In this document: positions 1 through 12,600 of the stretch, one piece after another
Layout: each line of letters begins with the position of its first letter
Numbering within the stretch: the first letter of the stretch is position 1
NCBI GenBank assembly: GCA_963920525.1
Contig: OY986437.1
Coordinates: 96,659,175-96,723,174, forward strand
Reading direction: 5' to 3'
Length of the DNA: 64,000 nt
Source of the DNA: Dichetophora obliterata
Taxonomy: Eukaryota > Arthropoda > Insecta > Diptera > Sciomyzidae
The notes under the pieces: generated by a model
What the model saw: the letters and a program-made list of their open reading frames with translations, nothing else
Told to the model about the DNA's origin: nothing
Databases searched by the model: none
Translations under genes and position numbers: made by a program

Positions 1-1559
1 CGAAGATCGGGAAAAAACTTGGCTTATTGTTGTGACATTGATTCGCTGTGTGCAAAAATCGGTTACCCACATATTTCAGAGGAAAATTGTTTTTTAACGA
101 ACTGAAACCTTAAAAAAAACGATAACCATTAAAAAAAATATATATATATACTTCAAACTTAAAAAAGAAAAATTCTGACGTGTACATGAAAATCGCCGAT
201 ACACGTGTATTTTTATTTTTTATCCCCTTTCCAAAAAAGTAAATTTGGTTCATAGGACAGAATGTGTGTAACACGGTGTAATTTTTATCAAAGAGAAAAT
301 AAGTTTCAGTTGAAAGTAACAATTACATGTAGATGAAAATTTTTTTCTTGCAATATAACAATTAAGGATAAATTTTTTAAAATATTTGTTATTACATTTT
401 TGTCTCTGAATTCAATAAGCAAAATTTTGTTTTTGGCGCTTACGTTAATTCGGCGGTTAGGACTCGATATTTTCTATACAATAACTAAAACTACAATATT
501 TTGTTTTGTTTTCCTTTTTTTTATTTAATTTATATGCTGAAGTACCATGTTTTTGTTTATTTTTTAACAATAAAACACATTTTTCATATTGAATCATTTG
601 CTTCTTAACTGCCCAACAAAAGCAAAGCACAAGTAATAAGAAAAAAGTCGAAAAAAGTTTGAAAATTGCCTTCTAAAAATTAAAAAAGTCGGTGAGTGGA
701 CTTTTATATTCTTAACGGTTGAAAAAGTCGACTTTTGCTGGCAGTTACACATTCCTATGCAAAATGTCAATCTCTATTCTTTTACAAATACTTAAAGTTA
801 GTACGAAAACAGACCTATTCTTTTCATAAAAAAATAATTTAACCGACATATGAGTTTATTGGAGGCATAGCACTGCTTACCAACGTTTTCCTATCCAATT
901 GCCCAATTCCTTGAGTCGTCCCTGGGTTTTCTTTTTCTGAGCTCAACAAGCAATTGTGATTTCGAAGATTCCCAATTTGTATCCGAGCATACTTTGCAAG
1001 CCACTTGCTGCCCTCTCTAGTTTAAGTCTAGTTGCCCCTCTAGACTTTTAGTTTTGTGCTCTATCTATAACTGGAAGCATTGCATGGGCAATGGCTACCT
1101 CCTGCAGATACTTGCAGCGATAACTCGTTTGCGATGACCAACATATTTTAAAAAAACAACTCTTGTGGCCAGCGAAGAGTCCTCCTTTTGGTAGATTAGT
1201 CAGTCAACATTTTATCTATGGCGTCAGTAACACCTTTGTACTTGTTGTAGTCCATAATTAGTCTATAATTATTTCAGGTTCAAAGTAAAATGAATAAATC
1301 GTTATTATGTGAAATGGATTTGTTTTAATGAAGAGTTGAAAGTAGAACTGCTTTTGCTGATGGTGACATATGAACAAATGGTCTATGAATCTGAAGAAAG
1401 CCAAACTCTGATGAATGCAAGTCTCTTTCGCGGCTTAATTTGAACTCTTCCAGCAAGTACGGTTTATTTTTCTTCATGGTACTTCGTACTTTTCTTATGG
1501 TAACTCATACAAAAAACTGAGGAAATGAATCAATAGGAACACGCACAAACTTTATTCCC
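1..1559. other. AT-rich non-coding DNA, no gene seen
   Basis: I see no coding exon, RNA gene or clear transposon end here. Open frames are short, AT-driven and lack family resemblance. It contains A/T runs and a short (TA)n tract near 140-150. Confidence 0.6.
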
Positions 1560-1870
1560 CGGATTAGTATATTTCCCCAAAAAAGTATCTCAAAGCAATA
1601 AAATTGTGTGAACCTTGTTCCTTTATAGCAGCAAATAGTTTATATTAAAACGAACAAGATCGGTCGACTAATACACCTACCCCTCATATAACCTAAGTCG
1701 GTAAGGTGGCATATTTATTTCCCCAAAAAAGCACCCCAGAAAAATACAATTCGATACACCTTGTTTAATAACAGCAACAACTAGTTTGTGTGAAAATGCG
1801 CTAATACGCCCACCCCTCATATAACCTTAGTCGATAAAGTGGCATATTTCCCGAAAAAAGCATTTCAGAT
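1560..1870. repeat. Imperfect tandem repeat, unit about 140 bp
   Basis: A block starting with a TTTCCCCAAAAAAG-like phrase recurs near 1570, 1714 and 1846. Each is followed by a poly-purine stretch and then a CACCCCTCATATAACC phrase at about 1676 and 1808. Copies differ by many substitutions. No coding content is seen; it may be the minisatellite body of an old non-autonomous transposon. Confidence 0.7.
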
Positions 1871-1935
1871 CAAGATGCTTAGATAGAGAGTTTGTTTATA
1901 ATTCTTGTTTTTAAAATTTACTATTTAAGTGTATT

Positions 1936-1959
1936 TAAGGACTGCATCGAAGCAGTCCT
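1936..1959. repeat. Perfect short hairpin
   Basis: AAGGACTGC and GCAGTCCTT form a 9-bp stem around a 6-nt loop (ATCGAA). It lies just beyond the end of a decayed transposase reading frame, so it is probably part of that element's end rather than a host RNA. No T-run follows it. Confidence 0.5.
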
Positions 1960-2222
1960 TCCTTCTTCAGTTCTTTTACATTAGCAGTTTGACAGCTTCC
2001 CAATCAATACCTCTCTATCGAACGAAGTTCTGGAACGTTAGGTGGGTTCTCCTCTTTTGCAACATAATTGATGTTATTTTCTTTTAGCAAATTCAATATA
2101 GAACGGGCGCACTGTTCTAAATCAGGCCAAAATATTGTTGACACATTGTGGTTTTTATAAAATGTTATAAGGAGACAAACGAGACACTCCATTTTTGTAA
2201 ATTTCTGCTGATATAGAGTCAT
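1960..2222 (-). pseudogene. Tc1/mariner-IS630-like transposase C-terminal remnant
   Basis: On the - strand the frame reads a VSTIFWPDL block, then KENNINYV, then NPPNVPELRSIERY. This is the pattern around the last two catalytic acids of IS630/Tc1/mariner-type transposases (an Asp in the FWPDL block, then the Pro-Ile-Glu/Arg-Tyr block after an Asn-Pro-Pro-Asn stretch). The frame breaks immediately after IERY, where a Trp would be expected, and a related ELKKEG tail follows in the broken region. The N-terminal domain and first catalytic Asp are absent. It is a dead fragment. Confidence 0.6.
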
Positions 2223-2363
2223 TAGTGAAGAATGAAGTGGTCTTATGGCCGGAAGCGCATATAGCCTGCCAGATGAGGACTTTTTGGATCATGGTAACAT
2301 TGGTCTTAGCTTATTTTGCCAAATCTCTCACAGATGTTAAACTATTTTTGTTTATTAAAGTAA

Positions 2364-3332
2364 GTAGAGTAGAGGGGGGTAATGTCGTGCACTCAACTTT
2401 AAAGTGCTCGTAAAGCCGTACATGACAAGCGAATACAACGAGTAAGCATCCGATCGAAAGATAATTTGGTTGGTAACATTTATGTGTAACAATATTTGTG
2501 TAGCATGAAATCGTGTTAGTAGAAATTAAAAATAAAAAATGTGCACGACATTACCCCCCTCAAAATTTGTGGGGTAATGTCGTGCATATTATTGTAAAGG
2601 TATCAGAATGTGTGAAAAACGATAGGTAGTGGTTCGATTCAAGAACATATAGCATTATTGTTTATTTATTTATTATTGTTAATTATAAGGCAATATACAC
2701 AAGTCCGAAATATGATCAAAAAATACAATTTTATAAAAAGAAAAGTGAAAATAGGTAATTTGCTATATGAAACACGGAAAGAAAAACAATATTTTTTCAA
2801 AAAGTGCTTGACATTGAGAAAAATTTTTGGAAAAATTTATTTTGATTGTAGCGTTTTGTTATGGCTTCACAACTCCCTTGGTACACTAGGGCGACTGCGT
2901 TTCCTTCCCTTTTCTTTTCTGTATAGTGCACGACATTGCCCCACATCAAATGCACGACATTGCCCCAAAGGTTGTTTTCAAGGTTGACTTCGACAAATCG
3001 GTAAAGAACAAAAATTTTTCGATCACAATACATCTTTTTTTTCGGCGGAAAATTTGCTTAAAGCAAACACTTACCTGGTATATTTTCCTGCGAGACAAAT
3101 AATTTTTCTGATCCGATAAAAAAACACTTTCGTCGTCCCGAGAACGTGCGATTTTTAAAAAACATCGCACATATTGCCCTTACACATGGATATTGCTAGT
3201 ATTGTATGCATGAGCTCTGTAGGTCAGTAGGCCCATACCTTACCAACGGCTGGTATATCATTAAATTTGTTATGGTAAAAAAGCCAGTGCACGACATTAC
3301 CCCCTGCACGACATTACCCCCTTCTACTCTAC
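2364..3332. mobile_element. Inverted-repeat element with seven copies of a 16-17 bp motif
   Basis: The outer ends are GTAGAGTAGA (2364-2373) and TCTACTCTAC (3323-3332). Next to each end, and inside, lies the motif GGGGTAATGTCGTGCA: + strand at 2374-2391 and 2571-2586; - strand at 2542-2559, 2927-2942, 2951-2966, 3288-3304 and 3305-3321. Two of the copies have GGGGCAATG instead of GGGGTAATG. No transposase frame is recognisable in the 969 bp. Flanks show no clear target-site duplication. It is best read as a non-autonomous transposon whose subterminal motif could be a transposase-binding site. Confidence 0.6.
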
Positions 3333-3844
3333 CTTAAAATTGAGTGTCGAATGTCTTGGACATTTTTTCTTTCACTTTTGTGTCAGATCTTCCAGAGAAC
3401 AGGTATCTTCGAAGTTAATTATATTATTTTTTGAAAAATAATATAATTATTATTTTTGACACTATTTGACACTAGCTTTTTACCTTTCGGATAGCTTTCT
3501 CTAAAAAATTTGTTTTTCAAAGCAGTAACTGTGCACAATTTTCTTAGGCAAGAATAGAAGAGACAGAAGGAGCAATGAAAGTAAAATTGATTATACTTTC
3601 TAATGGTGCTTACCGCATTGCAATCAAACATCTACACTGCGAGAAACATTGAATTGAAGGTGTGCAGTTTCTTTTCGATACAGTTCTTACTTAAATAATT
3701 CTTAAAGTAATGTTTGAAGCTAGTTATAATTAGCTTCAAACATTTTTATGTTATGTCTGTTATTCCTTTGATAGAATTTTGAAAAATGACTGAAAAAATA
3801 CTTCTACAAAAGTGCAGATTTTTTTTAAGAATTGCAGTTATATA

Positions 3845-3985
3845 AAGTTTTTTTTTATGTTGACTTTATATGATTCAAATACAAATTCTAAATGTTTGAT
3901 AGTTTAAATCATACTTGATTTTAAATACAAATTCTAGTTGTTTGATAGTTTAAGATCGTTTATCGAGCTTAAGGTCAAAGTTAGG
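3845..3985 (+). repeat. Dispersed ~125-bp repeat arm, copy 1
   Basis: Contains two related phrases, ACAAATTCTAAATGTTTGAT and ACAAATTCTAGTTGTTTGAT, followed by a GTTTATCGAGCTTAAGGTCAAA-like end. The same arm occurs at 13094-13195 (+), 13478-13595 (-) and 24511-24635 (-), so it is the inverted arm of a dispersed element. Here it stands alone, truncated. Confidence 0.7.
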
Positions 3986-4532
3986 ACAATTAATTTTTTT
4001 TTTCCATACTTTCAGAAATAAAATCTGTATTCATAAGCAATAATAGCTTAAGTCGACTTAAGAAAGAACTGGATTATTGATTAAGATGTGTTTCATGCAT
4101 ATCGCTTTATAAACACAAAATCGAGATCTTCTAGCATGACCATAGCAAAAGACCATAGCAAAGACACATGAAACAAAAGACCCTTTCATTTAACTTATAT
4201 GACGGTTAAAAACTTTGTAGCAAGATTTCTCGAAACTTTGAAATCAGATTTATCGCTTATCGACACAGATATATAAAAATAATTTGAGAGGTACTATTTT
4301 GTTTTTTTTTTTAAATCACTTTCGAAGTTGACGAACTTTTTGAGTCTTAATTATTAAAGTCTTCAAAGAGTCCTTTATATGTGTCCTAAAAGTATCTTTA
4401 TTTTGAGTCCAAAAAATAAGTATAAAACCGTCATTGTTACGAATCATATTTTGAAGTCCTACGAAAATTGACTAATAAAATGAGTATTTTTTAAGTGTTA
4501 ATAATATTATTATGACTCTTCACATTATTATG

Positions 4533-5517
4533 ACAGTTTGTGAATACATAAAATAAAAATCCATGATATTCCCCGTCTTCCCCGTCAGAGTCTTAAGTCA
4601 GAATTTTTCACACATAAAATTTTCTTTTTTTACACTTTCTTAAAGTATAATATTTTTAAAATATTCTCTGAAAATTTGAAGTGAATCAGACAAATACTAT
4701 TGGAAAGCTGACAAATACTTTTAGCTGCTGCTAGCTGCAAGAAACTGGTTTATAATTTGTTTGTCGCCAGTATGCCTGTGGTATTTACACAAATCAATAT
4801 TTTGGAAGCTTTTACCGCGGCTAAAGAACTATTATATGGCCCAGGAATAGATAACTTGATGTAAGTAATTTAATAATTCGTAATACTCTACATAAATCGA
4901 GTGTAAAACTTTAAATGGGTTTTTCTCAAAACTATGTTTTTTGAACTAGAGACCACTGTAACTCGAAAACCGCTTTGTAGATTTCAATGAAATTTATACA
5001 GCTTTTAGAAAATATAACAAACTAGTGCCTGGTTGAAGTATTTTTTTTTTAAATTCAGATTTTTTTATTAGCAATAAGCTGTTGGTTTTTTCCCGAAAAT
5101 CTGGAGAAAAATTTCCTGAGGCCGCCATTTTGCTATTTTTGTTTTTAAAAAAGCTTCGATCAGGAACGAGATCATGAATTAATAATACTAATTTTTTTTT
5201 TGCCCGATTGATTTTAGATGAATTTTCAAGGATTTGTGATGATCACCGCAAGGAACTTCTGTTGGAACTGGAAACAGCCATAACTTTAAAAATTATTAAT
5301 TTTTTTTTAAATTTTCGTGAAGTCAAGTTGAAACATTATGCAATAACGTCATATTACTACCTTTATAAAATAAAATGATTAGCTGGCAACAAAAATTATT
5401 GAAAACTCTCATTTTTCATGTATCTGACTAACCCTAACCCCTTAAAAGAGTCTTTTAAGAGTCATAATTTTTGCTGGGGAATATCTTGGATTTTTATTTT
5501 ATGTATTCACAAACTGT
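4533..5517. mobile_element. Terminal-inverted-repeat element with 42-bp arms
   Basis: The left arm at 4533-4574 (begins ACAGTTTGTGAATACATAAA) is repeated in inverse at 5476-5517 with about one mismatch. The 985-bp body is AT-rich. It contains an exon-like segment at 4772-4860. I see no duplicated target site immediately outside the arms. Confidence 0.65.
4772..4860 (+). other. Exon-like segment (29 codons then a consensus splice donor)
   Basis: An ATG opens a frame of 29 codons (MPVVFTQINI at the start, YGPGIDNL at the end) and stops at GAT|GTAAGT, a consensus 5' splice site. A pyrimidine-rich stretch and CAG precede it at 4760-4770, so it could instead be an internal exon. I do not recognise the peptide. 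It lies inside the inverted-repeat element 4533-5517, so it may be an exon of that transposon or captured host sequence. Confidence 0.3.
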
Positions 5518-6239
5518 TCTGCTATGCTATTTTTACAAATTCTTAAATTGGGGCTACTTTTTCGCATGGGGATATAAGAGTAATTGTCAACGACAGTCAC
5601 ATTTAAAATCAGATCTAGTAAATTTTTCTCGAACATTTTCAAACAAAGTTTTTATAGAATTTTGGTTTAAAAATGGGTTTTGATAGCTACAGAAATTATT
5701 CTTGAAATTTCGTATCTAGACAAATTAAATTTCCGAATAATAATAACGAGAAATGATCGAATCGTTGAAAGTTCTGATGGTGATTTTCTTTGATAATAAA
5801 AATAAACACGCATTCTTATTCAAAGTGCATGCGAAATATGCAGCTACAACAATTATAAGCAATTAAAAATATATATTTTCCCGGAACATTAAATAAATAA
5901 ATCAACGTCTGATCGATTACAAATTGCCAGGAAAGAAATAAATACAAGTGAACTTTCTGAAATTGCATCTTAAAACAAATATCATGATTTTCGGAATTAA
6001 AATTTCGTGTGTAAATAAAATATTTAAAAAAAGAATAATGTGTTAACCGATGTGCTGCATGTTGAGAACGTTCAAGTAGCACACTTTGAGGTGTATTCAG
6101 CGTGGATGAGCGAATTATAAAATCCGTAATAAAAATGACTGCTTGAATTTTTAAAACAATAAAATAAACAAATAATATTTATAAACAGAAACGCAAAAAT
6201 CATCAAATCTTTCTGTATAGAAATATTTAAAGTATTTTT
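5518..6239. other. AT-rich non-coding DNA upstream of the kinase gene
   Basis: No supported gene. An 88-codon - strand frame at 5816-6082 looks like AT noise (no family resemblance, biased composition). Confidence 0.5.
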
Positions 6240-6552
6240 TAAAAATAGTAAAATAAAACAACTTCAGTGCAGAATCACAATGATCAACACACAGTGCATA
6301 CACAACAGTGATCATCACCCTGTATCAATTTAAAACAATTTTCTGCCTTTTTACTTACTGCAGAATGCAAATATAAAAAATACTCGTTGTAATTTAAAAA
6401 AAGAAAACCTTGAAGGAATCAGTGAAAAACAAAGCAAAGCTAATTTTAAAATTCAAATTCACAATACAAAAAGGATTATCAAGAGACTAAGGCTCCAACG
6501 GCTTCTATTAAACTTACACTGATGTTCCTAAGCTGAGACCAGAAAGGACGAA
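6240..6552 (+). promoter_or_regulatory. Probable 5' UTR / promoter-proximal region of the SBK-like kinase
   Basis: This is the sequence immediately before the first coding exon. An initiator-like TCAGTGC lies near 6264, followed by A-rich, ATG-poor DNA as expected of a leader. No TATA box is convincing. The transcription start is inferred, not seen; a further non-coding upstream exon is possible. Confidence 0.3.
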
Positions 6553-6609
6553 ATGTCAAAGAAACCGCGAGGGAGCATTCACAAGATTCGAGAATTCGAA
6601 CTGGAAAAG
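6553..6609 (+). CDS. meng: Coding exon 1 of the SBK-like kinase (19 residues)
   Basis: ATG at 6553 in a GAAATG context opens 19 codons rich in Lys/Arg/Glu (MSKKPRGS...FELEK) and ends AAG|GTAAGA, a strong donor in phase 0. The next exon begins at 15756 after TTTTTCAG, also phase 0, directly with the residues that lead into the kinase N-lobe. An in-frame ATG is otherwise missing upstream of the glycine loop, which supports this start. Confidence 0.8.
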
Positions 6610-9600
6610 GTAAGAAGGTCAATTTTGATAAATTACCGTGCAGTGCACAATGACATAATTAACGATATCATATAAAGGCTCTTTGATACGAGGATAAAAT
6701 TCGAATGTAGGTAACGTATTCAAGCATTACATAAGCAGATTTTTTTGCAAAAATTAACCTCGGCAGCAAGAGGAAGCAAAGCTCTTACCCCCAAGCATAG
6801 ACAAGTAGGGTTACCATAGATGTTCAAACCAAAATCGACTAAATTTTGTCACCATCCAGACCCCCACCCACCATGTCATCAAAAATAAGCGAACTAAACA
6901 CCCCACCCCCTTGTACGGCTTACATAATTCTGGAATGGCCCGTAAAGCGTAAGCGATGGAATGGCCTCCCTATTTTTGAGGTTTGAATAATTCCCCTGAA
7001 GGAACTAAAAAGTTTAAGGTTTAAAAAGTTTAATTAAAATATATAATTTCCTTAATTAAAAAAATACTAATTAAATTAAATTTTATGATATTCAAAACTA
7101 CAACCAGAAATTATATTAATTGGCCCTGTAAGCACAAGTTATTGGCACTCCTGAAAGATGCAATTACATTAAACGACAACCCACATTTTTTTTTTGGTAG
7201 CCTCTCTAATTCTCTGATGTGTTTTTGTTCTCTAACTTAACAAATAAATAAACTTTTAAATTCTATGGAGAAGTTTCTTTTAATTTTTTTTTTTTAATTC
7301 AATTTTCGAAAAGGTGCCTTTACCTTTTTGACCACAACTCAGTAACGGATCGTCTGATTTGGTTATCGAATATTGCAAACAACTTGCCTTATAACATGAC
7401 AATTTATTTAATAGCAATACTTACAAGGATCTTGCAATTTGTCGTTGTTTTTCGGAGTAAACTTGAATGAACGTTAGGGCGTATCAAATTACAATTTTCA
7501 CATTCAAAGAGGTCTCAAAAGTTGCATTATGTAGTCAGAATCTCCCAATAAAAATTAAGAAAAATGTAACGATCTCTTTGCCTTTCGCAAGGACAAAGTT
7601 GTTTTTTAGAAAAACAGTACAAAATCACGATTTCAAAATGCTTTAATTTTTGTAAGAAAAAATAAATATGTCTTAAAACAAAAGTAAATATAAACTTTAA
7701 CTAACAATATTTTGGCAAGCACGATGCCGCTCTTGATTTTTACCCACATTGTCCTGTGCGAAAGATATTCGAATCTAAAGGTACACTCGAGATGGCACAG
7801 AACTCTTTATTGCTGCCTGATTATTCGTAATTTTATAGCTATCGTGACGAAATTCAATATATGACCTTTTTATTAAAAAATGAAGGTGAAGTTCGAAAAT
7901 GAGCTAAGTCGGATTGAAACTACGCCTACCTCCCATACAAAGTGACTTAACCAAAACGGTAAAATCTCTTTAAATTCCACAAGAAATTAATCTAATGACT
8001 TAAAATTTTGCAGATGAGCTTAAACCATTAATATCAACTTTGAGTATGAAATTTGTAAACATTTGATGGAAACAACGTCTACCTCCCATACAAAATAACT
8101 TAGTCAAAACGGTAAAATCTCTTTCAATTCCTAAAAAACTGATCAAATTACTTGTAATTTTGCACATAAGCTAAAACAATTTATATGTACTTTAAGTATG
8201 AAATTTAGAAAAATTGAATGAAAACTACGGCTAGCTCATTTCATATCTCCCTTAATAATGAAAATAATAGCTAAGGCGTGATTTTGTCCAACTCCTAGGT
8301 GTAAAAGTCATTCCACATCAAAATATTCTAAAAAATATCTCACATTAGATTTCTACGGCGGAAGAGAAAAATTTTAAAAATTCCAGAGGACATTTGGCGT
8401 AAGTCCAAATTATATTTTTCTTCATTTTTGGGTACTATTTACCAAGCTTATAAGCAAAACTGAGTTCTTTATACTTGGAATTTCTTATGAGAACTTTGCC
8501 AAATGTTCGATTTTCTCAAAACTTCCAAAAATGAACTTCCGTCACTTGTGCTCTGAGCAGCTCAGTTGTTCATTTTTTTATGTTTTTATTGAAAAATTTA
8601 GATAAAGCACTTTTAAATAATTCTTCTGCATTGTTGTCAGGAGATAAATTTGTCTTGTACGAAATTGATATCAAATAAGCACAGCTATAAAAATTCTAGA
8701 TCCACTTTAATTCAATGAGTTATTTGAAATTTTTTCGTGTTTTTTTCCTACTCAAAAATGTAAAAATGCAAAATTTTTACATATTGCTTTAGCAATAGTC
8801 CCTTCAATGAAAAACATTACCTCTCGAAAAAGCAGTTGCTTTGTTTGATGAAAAAAAGGCTCAGCGCAATTTTTTTTATAAGGTAAAAAAATTAGGTAAT
8901 TTTAAAAGAATTTATTTTTTTTGTTTGTTTTTTTGTTTAAGATAGTCAATCAAAAACATTACCTCTCGACAAAGGAGTAATTTTGTTTATAGCCCTCCAT
9001 GAAAAAAACCTCTGCGCGTTGTGAAACTGACGAAAATCTATGTAGAAAGATGAAACAAGTATTAGATAAAATCTCAGGATATGCTAGTTTTTATTAACTC
9101 TATTTTTATGCTCTATTGCTGAAATATTAAGGGGTGAAAAATTGAATACTATGAAATTAGAAGAGGAACTTACATCCGATGACATATCGTCTTTTAAATA
9201 TGTTCCTCTCGTTAGTGCAGAAGTAGAAAGAAGTTGTTCTGTGTACAAAAATATTTTGCCAGATAATCAATGTTCTTTTAATTTAAATAACTTAAAAATA
9301 TACTGGAATGCTATGTATAAAAATTATATAAAATAAATTGTAAATTTAATAATGTTTTATTTTTTAAGCTTTATTTTTTCTTAACTTTTATGTAATTGTT
9401 TGCGTTTTTTAGGTCATTTCCTGCAGTTTTTAGGTCATTTTTAGCAGTTGTTTAGGTCATCGAAATCCGACCCCTGCTGATAGTCAAAATCAAGGTAACC
9501 AAAACAAGTAATCAAAAGGGTTTATTTGGTAAGCTTAGTGCAAAGAATTTATAAACAAAATTATGATAATTAAAACGCCATCAAGTTGGGCGATTGTTCA

Positions 9601-12600
9601 TTTTGAACATTTTGGGTAATTGTTCATAATGTACAAAAACACAAATAAATTTGAAAATTAACTATCGAATAAATAAAAATTGCGAAAATATCTGGGTGAT
9701 CATTCAACTTTTTTTTGCGATTAATTGCATAGCCGTTATTTTAAAATTTTTCAATTTTATTAAAACAAAAAATTTAATTCTTTCCGTATATAGTACAAAT
9801 TATTGAATTCCTATTTATATTTAAATACAAACCAAACGATCAAAAAAACAAATTTGCATTTTTGCTTTTCCTATCTTATTCTTAATCGTTTCGAATAATT
9901 TTCAATGAACAATAAGTTATTGCGCTCTAACGGATTAATAACACTCTTCAACAATTCTCAATCTTTTCCAAAATTACAGATTTCGATCAACGGATTCTGA
10001 TAATGAGGACAAAAAATTAATGCGTATATCGGCGTTTAAAAATTTGCGTCTGAGTTTTAAATGAGTTTTTGAAACGAGGGGTCAAATTTGATTTAAGTTT
10101 AGCAATTTATTAGCATAAACAGAATGACAACTACCTAATATATACGTTTGAGTTGTTGTGTTCTCAGACCTATAGCAAAGTTTTATAAAAAAAAAAATTT
10201 CCATTTTATTTTATTTTTAATCTCTAGTGTTTTTTTTATGGGTATGTTTGACTCTTTTCGAAAAAGGTTTAAAAAGTCTACTTAAATGTACTCTTAGGGG
10301 GTTAAAATATTTTATAAAATTTGTTGTGGAAAATTTTTAAATACTATGGGTAAGTCCCTTTCGATCAGATTTGTCTACGAACATTTAAACAGTATAAAAA
10401 AACTCAGTTTTTATTAACTCATGTTTTGCAAAGTAAGAATATTTAGTGGTGTTTTACTTTTTTTGTTAGAAAACAGCTAAATTGAGAGAAATCTTCATCG
10501 TATGTTAAAATGTACTCAGACGTAAACGTGTAAAATGCTGATACATGTTAAATTTTTTTTACCAGAATCCTTTGATAGAAGACTGAAACTATTTAAAATG
10601 TTAGACGGTGTAACTTTCACTTAAACTGCAAGTATTAATGCTTTTACAAAGTTTCATTTAATAAAATGTGTTCCGCGACCATAAAAGGCTAAGAACCACT
10701 GCATTAGAAAAAACACGAAAACGTCAACGAACTCAGTGCGCTATAAAAAGTTTTGTATACTTTACTCTTCTAATTTCTGGAAAAGGATCATAGGCAATGA
10801 ATAGCATTATAAATCTGCAACAAAAAATATGACTAGCAATCCATTTTTAAAGGCATTTTTAGTAAGTCGTGTACTTTTTAAGCACATCCAACTGAGTAAC
10901 AAAAGTTTTGAACACGATGCATTGTTTTTATCCTAAAATAACTATTGTTTGGTAAAAATAAAAAATATAGCACAAAATTCTATGAAAATAAACATCACAA
11001 ATCTGCATGTTAGCTGAAACCATAATGTTATGACAATAAATTTTCTTTATTCTGGCAACATGCCAAAAACGCATTCTGTTTGAACTAAATGTGTTAAAAA
11101 AAAAGTGAAACATGCCGGTATTTTCGTAGATTGGATGCACGATTTAACATTTGTGCGAATTACTTAATGTTAATAAAAAGGCATTTTTTGGTTAGATATA
11201 AGCTTCTTATTTATGTATATATAATTTTTTTCTTTACTATAAATAATGATTAAAATTGTAAAACTATTGTTATTACTTAGCTAAATGTGAAATGTTAACA
11301 TTCTTTTGAACTACGTTTTCATTTTTAGGTAGGTGAATGAACCAACGACCCGCGTTCTTATTGTTCGTTTTCTTATTAAATAGTTTGTTTTTCATTTATT
11401 CATTAAGGCTATTGTTGAAAAATTATTGTGTTTCTCTAATGAAAATGCAAATTTTTAAATGACTTCGTCTTGTAAAAAAATATACTTGTAATCAACAATC
11501 GAATTCATATTCGAAATTAAAAGCTTTTGTCTTAAAACTTGCTGGATAAAATTGTGTTCACTTATGAGAAATTGTATATTGCGCCAATCCTAATGTTGAA
11601 GGCTTCCAATAACACAGGCCAAAAATCCAAAATAATTACTGACTTCTATCATCGGATTCTGGTAGGGAAGACAGAAAAAATACCACGGGTGCATTTAAAA
11701 AGTTTCTATCTTAATAAAGGTTTAAAGTTTTGTCTTTATTTAACAATTTACTAATATAATGAGTAAGAAAAGTGGTAAATGTATGCCTTTGACATAGTTG
11801 TTGTTTTCACATGTCCATAGTAATATTTTATGAAAAATATTTTTGTAAAATAAATTAACCCTTTAGCTGCCTTTTAATGCATCTTTAGATCAAGTAAGGC
11901 CTTTTACACATGGAGCAATTGAAAAGTAATGCAACTACAACAAAAGTTGCTAACCAATGCATTTTTACTGAAGCCTTCATATGAAGCAACATGAGCACAA
12001 CAAGTTGGCAACACGTTTGCGACCAGTTCTATGCTACACAGCTTGCTGCAATTCTAATCGGCGATTTTGTGTTGCATATTGTTTTTTTTTTACATCAGTT
12101 TGCTGCCGTTTCTTCGCGTATGAAAATATAAAATAACATCCCATCACTCGAATTGATTTAACTACGTCATTTTTGTTTTTATTTAATATAGTTTCAATTA
12201 AAAAGTATTTGTGTTGTTATGAATTTTTCAATGTTGCGTTGCGACGGGACCTGCTCATCGGAAAGCATAGGTTGCAATTCAATTTAAAATTGGAGTGGCT
12301 TGCAATTTTTTAAGCTATTGCGTTGTAGTTGCATTACTTTTCAATTGCTCCATGTGTAAAAGGCCTAAGACTTTAAGAAGGCAAGTCTTTCTTGGGCCTT
12401 TTCTAGGGCCTTTTGTCTCTTCGTACAGCAACAACAACAGCAACAACAGCTCTGTATAGAGTCAATCACTTAGCTGACTAGACAGTCTGTTTCGGAAATC
12501 GCTACGTTTCCTCTTTAGTAATCTTCGAGTGATTAAACTGTGATCAACTTCACTGTTAAATTCGTATATGATTTCACACATGTTTGAACAAATTCTTAAG

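Noticed and set aside
2618..2645. GGTTCGATTC-like Pol III B box suggesting a tRNA
   Set aside because: No A box, no acceptor stem and no cloverleaf in the surrounding 80 nt.
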